Of a DNA stretch of 64,000 nt, positions 16,603 to 24,760 are shown piece by piece. Source of the DNA: Streptomyces sp. CB01635 (lineage in GTDB: Bacteria; Actinomycetota; Actinomycetes; Streptomycetales; Streptomycetaceae); NCBI RefSeq assembly GCF_002803065.1, contig NZ_NNBL01000002.1:731445-795444 (forward strand), written 5' to 3'. The notes beneath the pieces were generated by a model. That model saw only the letters and a program-made list of their open reading frames with translations, ran no database searches and had not been told where the DNA came from. Each line of letters starts with the position of its first letter. Within the stretch, counting starts at the first letter, position 1. Position numbers and translations under genes: made by a program.

Positions 16603-16624
16603 GTTCAACCCCCGTTCAGGCATG
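16603..16624 (+). promoter_or_regulatory. PHO-box-like 11-nt direct repeat upstream of the PhoX-type phosphatase
   Basis: GTTCA occurs at 16603-16607 and again at 16614-16618, exactly 11 nt apart; the first unit continues ACCCCC. The Streptomyces PhoP operator is built of 11-nt units with GTTCACC at their head, so spacing and sequence both fit. It lies 73-94 nt before the phosphatase ATG. Confidence 0.55.
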
Positions 16625-16696
16625 ACGGGGAACGTGTGGCCGAAACGGCATCAGCGCCCGCTCCACCGCCACAGCCACCCGGTCACAGGAGACACC

Positions 16697-18163
16697 ATGT
16701 CGCTCACCCGCAGGGACTTCACGAGACGCTCCGCCGCCACCGGCGCGGGCATCGCCCTGGCCGGCACCGTCGGCGCGCTCGCCACCGCTCCCGGTGCGCT
16801 GGCCGCCGACGGCGAGTACGAGCACGCCGAGGGCCACGAGGGCCACGAGGGCCACGACGGGCACCACCAGGGTGTCGGCTACGGCCCGCTCGTCGACGAC
16901 CCGAAGGGCCTGCTCGCGCTGCCCGCCGGATTCTCGTACCGCGTCATCACGTACACGGGCAAGACGACGCTGGAGTCGGGCGAGTCCACCCCGTCCAACC
17001 ACGACGGCACCGCCACCTTCGACGGTCCCCGCGGCGCCACGCTGCTCGTCAACAACCACGAGATCGGTGGCGCCCGCACCAAGGCGAAGTACCCGGTCCC
17101 GCTCGCCGAGGGTCTCGTCTACGACCCGGCCGCGGCCGGTGGCTGCACCGTCGTCGAGGTCCGCCGCGACGGACACGTCGCCGAGTGGGTCGGCATCGCC
17201 GGCACCGCCACCAACTGCGCCGGCGGGCGCACCCCTTGGGACACCTGGCTGACCTGCGAGGAGACCGAGGACAAGGCCGGCGCCAACGGCATGACCAAGG
17301 ACCACGGCTACGTCTTCGAGGTCGACCCCGCGGACCGCCGAGCGAACCGCGGGCCCAAGCCGATCAAGGCCTTCGGCCGGTACGCCCACGAGGCCGTCGT
17401 GATCGACCCCAAGCGCGGCCACGCCTACCTCACCGAGGACGCGTCCGGCCCCAACGGCCTGCTCTACCGCTGGACCCCGCCGAAGGGCTTCCACCACGGC
17501 CGCGGCAAGCTGCGCACGCTCGCCGACGACGCGGGCGTCCTCCAGGCCACCAAGTGCTTCGACTCCGGCGGCCGCTTCGTCGACGACCTGTCGCGCGCCA
17601 CGCAGATCGGCACGGTCTACGGCGTCGACTGGATCGACGTGCCCGACCGCGACGCCAAGACGGTCTCCGTGCGCAAGCAGTTCGCCGACGGTGAGGTCAC
17701 CCGCGCCCGCAAGCTCGAAGGCATGTGGTGGGCCGACGGCGGCACGTACATCGTCTCCTCGTTCGCCCGTGAGGAGAGCCCCGTCCAGCACGACGGACAG
17801 GTCTGGTTCTACGACCCCAAGCGGCGCACCCTGACGCTCAAGGTCCTGCTCGGCGTGAACGCGGACCCGTCCAAGGACGGCGCCTTCGACGGCCCGGACA
17901 ACATCACGGTCTCCCCGTACGGCGGCCTCGTCATCGCCGAGGACGGCAACGGCATCCAGCACCTGTTCGGCGCGACCGACAGCGGACGCACGTACCCGAT
18001 CGCGCGCAACGAGCTGAACATCGGCACCGAACAGGAGCCGGAGTACAGCGAGTTCACGGGCGTCACGTTCTCGCCCGACGGCCGGACCCTCTACGCGAAC
18101 ATCCAGACCCCGGGCATCATGCTCGCCATCACGGGGCCGTGGAAGCGCCAGCGCTCGAACTGA
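16697..18163 (+). CDS. Tat-exported PhoX-family (DUF839) phosphatase
   Basis: A 488-residue secreted enzyme. The twin-arginine signal is MSLTRRDFTRR followed by a hydrophobic stretch and an ALA-A cleavage near residue 36. After it comes a His/Glu-rich segment (EGHEGHEGHDGHHQG). The PhoX/DUF839 core includes GFSYRVITYTGKT, PSNHDGTATFDGPRG, TLLVNNHEIGG, WLTCEETED, FGRYAHEAVVIDPKRGHAYLTEDASGP and DNITVSPYGGLVIAEDGNG, with the acidic residues that hold calcium/iron clusters in PhoX. It releases phosphate from phosphoesters outside the cell. The ATG at 16697 follows AGGAG. The PHO-box-like repeat upstream suggests PhoP control. Confidence 0.9.
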   Translation: MSLTRRDFTRRSAATGAGIALAGTVGALATAPGALAADGEYEHAEGHEGHEGHDGHHQGVGYGPLVDDPKGLLALPAGFSYRVITYTGKTTLESGESTPSNHDGTATFDGPRGATLLVNNHEIGGARTKAKYPVPLAEGLVYDPAAAGGCTVVEVRRDGHVAEWVGIAGTATNCAGGRTPWDTWLTCEETEDKAGANGMTKDHGYVFEVDPADRRANRGPKPIKAFGRYAHEAVVIDPKRGHAYLTEDASGPNGLLYRWTPPKGFHHGRGKLRTLADDAGVLQATKCFDSGGRFVDDLSRATQIGTVYGVDWIDVPDRDAKTVSVRKQFADGEVTRARKLEGMWWADGGTYIVSSFAREESPVQHDGQVWFYDPKRRTLTLKVLLGVNADPSKDGAFDGPDNITVSPYGGLVIAEDGNGIQHLFGATDSGRTYPIARNELNIGTEQEPEYSEFTGVTFSPDGRTLYANIQTPGIMLAITGPWKRQRSN

Positions 18164-18249
18164 TCACGCCCCGCCCGAAGCGACTGACGGCTGACCTCCT
18201 GCCGGCGCGCACGCACCTGCCGTGCGCGTCGGCCGCGGTCGTCCCCGGA

Positions 18250-19146
18250 TCAGTCCTGCTCCTCCGCCGACAGCCTCTCCGCGAGCGACTCCTCGTGCAC
18301 GTGGATGAGGGCCGAGACCTCCTCCTGCTCCCACCAGGGATACGGGGTCGCCCGGGCCACGCACCACGCCAGGACCTCGGGGACCGTCGGACGGGCGTAG
18401 GGGGACTTGGCCAGGCAGCCGCCGAGGAACGCCTCCCACTCCTGGTCCGGGACTCCGACCAGGTCGGGCTGCTCGTGCAGCGTGCGGTGGATGACGTGCG
18501 GGGCGTTGCCCGCGCCGTGCGGATTGCGGCCCGTCGCGCAGAGGCCGAGCAGCGCGCCGAGCGCGAACACGTCCGCGGGGGCACCGGCCGGGACGGCGTG
18601 GGTGATCTGCTCGGGCGACATGAAGCCGGGGGAGCCGACCGGTTCGGCGGCCGGTTCGCCGACGCCGGGCGTCCCGCCGCCCGGAACCGCCGCCTTCGCG
18701 ACTCCGAAGTCGATGACCTTGGGCCCGGCGGCCGTCACGACGACGTTCGCCGGCTTGAGATCGCCGTGCACGAGCCCCGTCGCATGGATCGCCGTGAGCG
18801 CCCCGGCGAGCGAGGCGCCGATCGCGGCGAGGGCACCCGGGTCCGGCAGGCCGAGCGCCGCCACGGCCTCGGACAGCGAGGGGCCCACGCAGAACTCCGC
18901 CGCGGTCCAGGGCACCGCCGCCTCGGGGTCGGCGTCGAGCACGGCCGCAGTGAAGGGCCCCCGCACGGCCCGCGCCGCCTCGGTCTCCCACCGGTACCGC
19001 GCCCTGAACAGCGGCTCGGCGGCGAGAGGCTCCCGCACTGTCCTGACCACCACGACCTGGCCCGCCGGTGAGCGCGCCAGGTGCGCGGTCCCCGTGCCGC
19101 CCTCGCCGAGCTGACTGACGAGGCGGTAACCCGCGAGACGCACCAT
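18250..19146 (-). CDS. Serine/threonine protein kinase-like protein with non-canonical catalytic residues
   Basis: A 298-residue protein kinase fold without membrane span or sensor domain. The glycine loop is GEGGTG (14-19). The position of the VAIK lysine reads VVVR with Arg35. The catalytic loop is VHGDLKPAN (126-134), HGD in place of HRD but with catalytic Asp129; the metal-binding DFG is 146-148 and the activation segment ends in GFMSPEQ. The C-lobe ends at VLAWCVARATPYPWW. The ATG at 19146 follows AGGAGG. The Lys-to-Arg change questions ordinary ATP-dependent activity. It is divergent from the GntR gene. Confidence 0.82.
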   Translation of the reverse strand: MVRLAGYRLVSQLGEGGTGTAHLARSPAGQVVVVRTVREPLAAEPLFRARYRWETEAARAVRGPFTAAVLDADPEAAVPWTAAEFCVGPSLSEAVAALGLPDPGALAAIGASLAGALTAIHATGLVHGDLKPANVVVTAAGPKVIDFGVAKAAVPGGGTPGVGEPAAEPVGSPGFMSPEQITHAVPAGAPADVFALGALLGLCATGRNPHGAGNAPHVIHRTLHEQPDLVGVPDQEWEAFLGGCLAKSPYARPTVPEVLAWCVARATPYPWWEQEEVSALIHVHEESLAERLSAEEQD

Positions 19147-19314
19147 GGAACGCCATCCTCCTGTACGGCTTCGAACAGCGGTACCGCGGCTCGCCGTCGG
19201 CGGGCAGGGACGCCCGGAAGACCCGGGCCGCCGAGTACCGCCGACGATCACTGCGACGCCAGGCAGGCACCGGGGGGTTCCCGCGAAGGGCAGTGGTATC
19301 TAACATTTCAGTTC

Positions 19315-19965
19315 ATGGCGGCCATCCGACGGGTGCAGCGCACCCTCCTCAGAGACCAGGCGTGCACCGCGATCCGTGACGCCATCGTCGGCGGGGACAT
19401 CGCGCCGGGCGCGGTCGTACGTGACGCGGATCTCGCCGAACTCCTCGGCCTGTCCCGCGCGCCCGTCCGCGCGGCGTTCTCACGGCTCGTGGACGAGGGG
19501 CTCCTGGAGACCAAGCCGCAGAGCCACACCCGGGTCACCCCAGTGGTGGCCGCCGACGTACGGGACGCGGCCGCCGTCGTACGCGCCATGCACGAGCTCG
19601 CCGTCCGCACCGCCGTGCCCCGCCTCGCCCGCGCGGACACCGACGCGATGCGCGAGGCCAACGCACGGTTCGCCGCCGCCGTGGCGGCCGGGGACGTGGA
19701 CGCGGCCCTGCGCGCGGACGACGAGCTGCACGGCGTCCCGGTCCGCGTCTCGGGCAACCGTGCCGCGGCCGCCACCATCGCCCGCTACACGCCCCTCATC
19801 CGCCGCCTGGAGCGCCGCCGCTTCGGGCAGGGAGCCGCATGCGGCTCCGCCGAGCCCCATGCCCGCCTCATCGACGCCTGCGCCGCGGGGGACGCGGCGG
19901 GCGCGGTGCGGATCACGACGGAGATCTGGCGCGTACTGGAGGAGCTGGCCGACGAGGAGGCGTAG
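19315..19965 (+). CDS. GntR/FCD family transcriptional regulator, probable controller of ACC deaminase
   Basis: A 216-residue regulator. The N-terminal winged helix spans about 8-70 ([53 protein letters not shown]). The C-terminal FCD domain (about 80-210) contains [25 protein letters not shown] and the helix pair with ARADDELH and [15 protein letters not shown] His/Asp positions that usually bind metal or an organic acid are partly present. It lies 70 nt before the ACC deaminase gene on the same strand. No ribosome site is obvious; an AT-rich TATCTAACAT lies about 10 nt before the ATG, so a leaderless transcript is possible. Confidence 0.88.
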   Translation: MAAIRRVQRTLLRDQACTAIRDAIVGGDIAPGAVVRDADLAELLGLSRAPVRAAFSRLVDEGLLETKPQSHTRVTPVVAADVRDAAAVVRAMHELAVRTAVPRLARADTDAMREANARFAAAVAAGDVDAALRADDELHGVPVRVSGNRAAAATIARYTPLIRRLERRRFGQGAACGSAEPHARLIDACAAGDAAGAVRITTEIWRVLEELADEEA

Positions 19966-20035
19966 CCGGCCGGCCCATGAGGCGGGTCCCCGCACCCGCG
20001 ACCCCGAACCGACCGAACCGACCCCGGGAGGTCCC

Positions 20036-21055
20036 GTGACCATCGACGCGTACGAGCGCTACCCCCTGCTCTTCGGCCCTTCGCCCGTGCACCCGCTGGA
20101 CCGGCTCACCGCGCATCTCGGCGGGGCCTCTCTCTGGGCCAAGCGGGAGGACTGCAACTCCGGAATCGCGTACGGCGGGAACAAGACCCGCAAGCTGGAG
20201 TACCTGGTCGCGGATGCCCTCGCGCAGGGCTGCGACACGCTCGTGTCGATCGGCGGGGTGCAGTCCAACCACACCCGCCAGGTCGCGGCCGTTGCGGCCC
20301 GCGCGGGCCTCAAGTGCGTCCTCGTGCAGGAGAGTTGGGTCGAGTGGCCCGACTCCGTCTACGACAAGGTCGGCAACATCCTCATCTCCCGGCTCGCGGG
20401 TGCGGAGGTGCGTCTGGTCCGGGCCGGGTTCGGCATCGGCGTCAAGGAGAGCTGGGAGCAGGCCGTCCGCGAGGTGGAGGAGGCGGGCGGTCGCCCGTAC
20501 GCGATCCCGGCCGGCTGCTCCGAACACCGCCTGGGCGGCCTGGGATTCGCCCAGTGGGTTTACGAACTGGCCGAGCAGGAAGAGGAGTTGGGCGTCTTCT
20601 TCGACACCGTCGTGGTCTGCTCGGTCACCGGGTCGACCCAGGCGGGGATGATCGCCGGGTGCGCGGCGCTCGTCGAGTCCGGTGGCCGCCCTCGCCGCAT
20701 CCTCGGCGTCGACGCCTCCGCCGAACCGGACCGCACCCGCGAGCAGATCCTGCGGATCGCCCGGGGCACGGCCGGGCTCGTCGGCGTACGGAGGGAGCTG
20801 ACGGAGGACGACGTCGAACTCGACGAGCGCCACCACGCGGGGACGTACGGCGTCCCCGACGAGGCCACCCTCGACGCGATGCGGCTGGCCGCCCGCACGG
20901 AGGGCATGGTGACCGATCCCGTGTACGAGGGAAAGTCGATGGCCGGGATGATCGACCTGGTCGCCCGGGGCGAGATCGGCCCCGACGCGACGGTCCTGTA
21001 CGCCCACCTCGGCGGCCAGCCCGCCCTGAACGCCTACAGCGCGCTGTTCCAGTGA
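20036..21055 (+). CDS. acdS: 1-aminocyclopropane-1-carboxylate (ACC) deaminase
   Basis: A 339-residue PLP enzyme that opens ACC, the plant ethylene precursor, to 2-oxobutyrate and ammonia. The PLP lysine is Lys50 in [45 protein letters not shown] and [12 protein letters not shown] are family signatures. The residues used to tell true ACC deaminases from D-cysteine desulfhydrases are the deaminase type: Glu in [10 protein letters not shown] and Leu in [11 protein letters not shown]. Start GTG at 20036 follows GGGAGG. The upstream GntR is likely its regulator. The enzyme links the strain to plant association or use of ACC as nitrogen source. Confidence 0.95.
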   Translation: MTIDAYERYPLLFGPSPVHPLDRLTAHLGGASLWAKREDCNSGIAYGGNKTRKLEYLVADALAQGCDTLVSIGGVQSNHTRQVAAVAARAGLKCVLVQESWVEWPDSVYDKVGNILISRLAGAEVRLVRAGFGIGVKESWEQAVREVEEAGGRPYAIPAGCSEHRLGGLGFAQWVYELAEQEEELGVFFDTVVVCSVTGSTQAGMIAGCAALVESGGRPRRILGVDASAEPDRTREQILRIARGTAGLVGVRRELTEDDVELDERHHAGTYGVPDEATLDAMRLAARTEGMVTDPVYEGKSMAGMIDLVARGEIGPDATVLYAHLGGQPALNAYSALFQ

Positions 21056-21196
21056 TCTGCGTCGCTGCAAAAGCCCACGCCGGAGGGCTCAGGCGCAGGT
21101 GAGCGCAGGTCGAGAGGGGTGTTTCACGGACATCGTCACCGAAGTGTGAGGACGAAGACGTGGTGTCCGTGGGTGCGCGGGGCGCATACTCGTTGA

Positions 21197-21424
21197 ATGA
21201 CAAGGCCCCCCAGTACGCGCCGCCAACTTCCGGGCAGCCCCTTCAACGTTCCGGCGAAGCCCGCTCCGCCGGTAGAGCAGTTCGCCGTGGGCGACCGCGT
21301 TTCCCATGATCAGTACGGCCTCGGCAGGATCATCGGGGTCGAGGGCGACGAAGCCGTGCTCATCGACTTCGCCGGGCAGCAGGGCCGGTTCCTGACACCG
21401 TTCTCCAAGCTGTCCAAGCTCTGA
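21197..21424 (+). CDS. Small protein with Tudor/CarD-like SH3 fold
   Basis: A 75-residue protein. The first 27 residues are basic and Pro-rich. Residues 28-75 (FAVGDRVSHDQYGLGRIIGVEGDEAVLIDFAGQ, RFLTPFSKLSKL) read like the C-terminal Tudor-like domain of PcrA/UvrD helicases, which has the pattern GDRVxHxxfGxGxVxxxxG...LLxxfapLxKL and contacts RNA polymerase, and like CarD-type domains. Standing alone, it could be an RNA polymerase or nucleic-acid adaptor; this is inference. It has its own terminator 72 nt downstream. Confidence 0.75.
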   Translation: MTRPPSTRRQLPGSPFNVPAKPAPPVEQFAVGDRVSHDQYGLGRIIGVEGDEAVLIDFAGQQGRFLTPFSKLSKL

Positions 21425-21495
21425 CGTATCCGACGCTTCGGAACCGGCGCCCTGGATTCGGGGGTCGTGTCCACGGCTTCGGAGACCGACGCCAA

Positions 21496-21537
21496 GAGGC
21501 GGTCGGCAGCACGCGCTTCCGTGCCGCCGACCGCCTC
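21496..21537. terminator. Hairpin terminator
   Basis: GAGGCGGTCGGC (21496-21507) pairs with GCCGACCGCCTC (21526-21537), with a further inner GCACG/CGTGC helix. It separates the Tudor-like gene from the convergent TerD gene. Confidence 0.85.
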
Positions 21538-21646
21538 CGCCGTGTCCGCCCGTCACCCCTCGTGACGCCCCGCATCCCGGCGGCAACCCCTCGCTCGCAT
21601 GAGCGAGGGACTGTCGTCCTCGGGGGGCCTGTGCCGTCGGCCGTTC

Positions 21647-22870
21647 TCAGAGTGCCTGTGCCGCCGGCTTGACCATGCCGCGTACCGTCCGCGACTTCAC
21701 GAAGTCGCCCATGGCCGTCATGTCCCACTCGCCGGTGAACTGGCGGATCAGCTTCGCCATCATCACGCCCGTCTGCGCCTCCGCGTTCGTCAGGTCGAAG
21801 CGGACCAGCTCCTCGCCCGTCGCCGCGTCGATGAGGCGGCAGTAGGCCTTGGCGACCTCGGTGAACTTCTGGCCCGAGAACGAGTTCACCGTGAACACCA
21901 GGCCCGTCACCTCCTGCGGGAGCCGGCCCAGGTCGACGACGATGACCTCGTCGTCCCCGCCGCCCTCGCCCGTGAGGTTGTCGCCGGAGTGCTTGATCGC
22001 GCCGTTCACGATCGAGAGCTTGCCGAAGTAGCAGCTGTCCACGTGGTTGCGCTGGGGGCCGAAGGCGATGACCGACGCGTCCAGGTCGATGTCCTTGCCG
22101 CGGAACGCGGGCTCCCAGCCGAGGCCCATCTTGACCTGCGAGAGCAGCGGCTGCCCGCCCTTGACCAGGGACACCGTCTGGTTCTTCTGGAGGCTGACGC
22201 GGCCCTTGTCCAGATTGATCTTCCCGGCGCCCGGAGCGGGAGCGGCGGGCGGGGCGGCCGGGGCGGCAGTGGGCGCGGGCGGGGCCACGCGCGGGTCGAC
22301 CGGGGGAGTGGTCGGCGCGGGCATGGCCTGCACGGGCTGTGCGGGCTGCACCGGTGTGGGGGCCGGAGCCGGGGCCGCGGGCTCTTCGACGCTCACACCG
22401 AAGTCCGTGGCGATGCCCGCCAGGCCGTTCGCATAGCCCTGGCCCACCGCGCGCGCCTTCCAGGCGCCGTTACGGAGGTAGATCTCGACGATCACGAGAG
22501 CCGTCTCGGTGCCGAGCTGCGGCGGCGTGAACGTGGCCAGCACGGAGCCGTCGTCTGCCTTGATCGTGGCCGTGGGCTCGATGCCCTGGAAGGTCTGGCC
22601 GGCCGCGTCCGGGCTCGCGGTGACGACGATCTTCTCGATGCCCGGCGGCACGGCGGCCGTGTCCACCACGATCGCGTCCGGTGCCGTGCCGCCGCCCGAG
22701 CGGTAGGTCACGCCCGGGCCCGAGGGCTGGTTGTAGAAGATGAAGTCGTCGTCGGAACGTACCTTGCCGTCGGCGGTGAGCAGCAGGCCCGAGACGTCGA
22801 GCCGCACCGGGGCGGCGACGTCCACCGCCACGCGGGCGGTGGACAGCGGGATGTTCGAGCCGGGGGTCAT
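21647..22870 (-). CDS. Double TerD-domain protein (tellurium resistance/TerA-like)
   Basis: A 407-residue protein with two TerD folds joined by a Pro/Ala-rich linker (about 175-225, PAAPAPAPTPVQPAQPVQ). The first domain (about 10-170) has VRLDVSGLLLTADGKVRSDDDFIFYNQP and the second (about 230-400) has KGRVSLQKNQTVSLV, MGLGWEPA, DIDLDASVIAFG, HSGDNLTGEGGGDDEVIVVDL. The GDN and GDDE segments are the calcium-binding motifs of TerD proteins. Such proteins act in membrane-associated stress complexes and in differentiation. The start could be the ATG at 22870 or one three codons earlier at 22879; neither has a strong ribosome site. Confidence 0.9.
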   Translation of the reverse strand: MTPGSNIPLSTARVAVDVAAPVRLDVSGLLLTADGKVRSDDDFIFYNQPSGPGVTYRSGGGTAPDAIVVDTAAVPPGIEKIVVTASPDAAGQTFQGIEPTATIKADDGSVLATFTPPQLGTETALVIVEIYLRNGAWKARAVGQGYANGLAGIATDFGVSVEEPAAPAPAPTPVQPAQPVQAMPAPTTPPVDPRVAPPAPTAAPAAPPAAPAPGAGKINLDKGRVSLQKNQTVSLVKGGQPLLSQVKMGLGWEPAFRGKDIDLDASVIAFGPQRNHVDSCYFGKLSIVNGAIKHSGDNLTGEGGGDDEVIVVDLGRLPQEVTGLVFTVNSFSGQKFTEVAKAYCRLIDAATGEELVRFDLTNAEAQTGVMMAKLIRQFTGEWDMTAMGDFVKSRTVRGMVKPAAQAL

Positions 22871-22943
22871 AGCGGTCATGCCGGGGTAACGAGCGATACG
22901 GCTTTGCCGTTCCCTTACCTGCCGATGACTTCGCACCGATGGC

Positions 22944-23933
22944 TCACGGCACCACCACGATCTTGCGCCCCACGCCGGACGCGAACTGGTCGAGCGCCTG
23001 CGGATACGCCTCGAGCGGCAACCGGTCGCTGATGAACACGTCCGGGTCGAGGACACCGCCCGCGAACAGTTCGGCGGCCCGCTCGTAGCTGTGCAGGACG
23101 GCCATCGAGCCGGTGATGGTGATCTCCTGGTTGTAGATCCGGTACGGGTCGATGGACACACGCGTCGCGTAGTCCGCGACGCCGAACTGGAGGAACGTCC
23201 CCGCCTTCGCGACGCGCTCGAGACCGTCCTGGATCGCGCCCGCGTTGCCCGTCGCGTCGATGACGACGTCCCAGCCCTGCGGCCGGTCGAGCTCGTCCGC
23301 GTCGGCCCCGGACCCCGAGACGCCCAGCTTGCGGGCGGTGGCGAGCCGGTCCGCGTTGAGGTCCACGACGTCGACGCTCGCGGCGCCGGTCCGCTTGGCG
23401 AGTTCCAGCATCATCAGGCCCATCGTCCCGGAGCCGTAGATCAGCACATGGGAGCCGAGGCGCGAGTTCAGTACGTCGTAGCCGCGCACGGCGCACGACA
23501 GGGGCTCGATGAGGGCCGCGTCCTCGGTGCGGACGTGGTCGGGGAGGCGTACGCAGTTGGCCACGGGCGCGACGGCGTACTGGGCGGCGCCGCCCGCGGT
23601 GGTGACGCCGATCGCGGCCCACCGCTCGCAGAGGTTGTTGTGGCCCGAGCGGCAGTACCGGCACTCGTAGCAGTACAGCGACGGGTCGACGGCGACGCGG
23701 TCGCCGACCGACACCTCGCGCACGTCACGCCCGAGACCGACGACCACCCCCGCGAACTCATGACCGGGCACCACCGGCAGCGTCGGCGCGAACTCGCCCT
23801 GGAGGATGTGCAGATCGGTGCCGCACAGCCCGCACGCCGCGACCTCCACGACCACGTCACGCGGACCCGGCGTGGGGTCGGGGACCTCCGTGACCACTGC
23901 CTTGCCGACGGACTCGATGACGGCGGCCTTCAT
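22944..23933 (-). CDS. Zinc-dependent medium-chain alcohol (polyol) dehydrogenase
   Basis: A 329-residue MDR enzyme. The catalytic zinc ligands are in CGLCGTDLHILQG (Cys37 region) and GHEFAGVVVGLG (His, Glu). The structural zinc lobe has four cysteines at CYECRYCRSGHNNLC. The NAD-binding site is YGSGTMGLMMLELAKRTGA followed by VVDLNADR, with Asp selecting NAD. The C-terminal AYPQALDQF is typical. As the last gene of the sugar transporter operon, overlapping the permease by ATGA, it most likely oxidises the imported polyol (sorbitol-, arabitol- or mannitol-type) to a ketose. The exact substrate is not readable. Confidence 0.92.
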   Translation of the reverse strand: MKAAVIESVGKAVVTEVPDPTPGPRDVVVEVAACGLCGTDLHILQGEFAPTLPVVPGHEFAGVVVGLGRDVREVSVGDRVAVDPSLYCYECRYCRSGHNNLCERWAAIGVTTAGGAAQYAVAPVANCVRLPDHVRTEDAALIEPLSCAVRGYDVLNSRLGSHVLIYGSGTMGLMMLELAKRTGAASVDVVDLNADRLATARKLGVSGSGADADELDRPQGWDVVIDATGNAGAIQDGLERVAKAGTFLQFGVADYATRVSIDPYRIYNQEITITGSMAVLHSYERAAELFAGGVLDPDVFISDRLPLEAYPQALDQFASGVGRKIVVVP

Positions 23934-24760
23934 TTCACAGCTCCCAACGACAGGCCCTGGACCAGTTTGTCCTGGGCGGCGAATCCCGCGGCGAGTACCG
24001 GCAGGGAGACAACGAGGGACGCGGCGCACACCTTCGCCAGGAACAGGCCCTGGCTCGTGATGAAGCCGGTCAGGAAGACGGGCGCGGTCTGGGCGACGAC
24101 ACCGCTGAGTACGCGCGCGAAGAGGAGTTCGTTCCAGCTGAAGATGAAGCAGATCAGCGCGGTCGCGGCGATGCCCGGCATGGCGATGGGGGCCACCACG
24201 CGCGCGAGGAGGGTCGGCAGGCGCGCCCCGTCGATCCGCGCGGCCTCGATGACCGCGATCGGCACCTCGGCGAGGAACGACTGCATCATCCACACCGCGA
24301 TCGGCAGGTTCATCGACGTGTAGAGGATGACCAGGAGCCAGATGTTGTCGAGCATCCCGGCGTTCTTGGCGAACAGGTAGATCGGCAGGAGGCCCGCCAC
24401 GACGGGGAGCATCTTCGTCGACAGGAAGAAGAAGAGGACGTCGGTCCACTTCTTCACGGGCCGGATCGACAGCGCGTACGCGGCCGGCAGGGCCAGTACC
24501 AGGACGAACAGCGTCGAGGCGAGCGACGCCACCGTCGAGTTGATGAGCGCGGGCCACGGGCTCGCGCCGCCCGCCGTGCCGAAGAAGTCGCGGTACCCGT
24601 CGAGGGTGAGGGAGGCCGCGAACGAGGGCGGGTTGGTGGCGGCGTTCTCCTCCGAGTGGAAGGACGTCAGCACCATCCAGGCGATGGGCAGGAAGAACAG
24701 GATGCCGGCGAGCCAGGCGACGAGCCCCAGCCCTTTCAGACGCGGGATACGGAGATTCAT
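23930..24760 (-). CDS. Carbohydrate ABC transporter permease (MalG type)
   Basis: A 276-residue CUT1-type permease with six spans. The first is at about 10-32 (GLVAWLAGILFFLPIAWMVL). The cytoplasmic coupling loop is EAARIDGARLPTLLARVVAPIAMPG (about 190-215), matching the EAA motif that binds the shared ATPase. It overlaps the second permease (24757-24760) and the dehydrogenase (23930-23933) by 4 nt each. It imports, together with its partner, the ligand of the lipoprotein at 25689. Confidence 0.93.
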   Translation of the reverse strand: MNLRIPRLKGLGLVAWLAGILFFLPIAWMVLTSFHSEENAATNPPSFAASLTLDGYRDFFGTAGGASPWPALINSTVASLASTLFVLVLALPAAYALSIRPVKKWTDVLFFFLSTKMLPVVAGLLPIYLFAKNAGMLDNIWLLVILYTSMNLPIAVWMMQSFLAEVPIAVIEAARIDGARLPTLLARVVAPIAMPGIAATALICFIFSWNELLFARVLSGVVAQTAPVFLTGFITSQGLFLAKVCAASLVVSLPVLAAGFAAQDKLVQGLSLGAVK

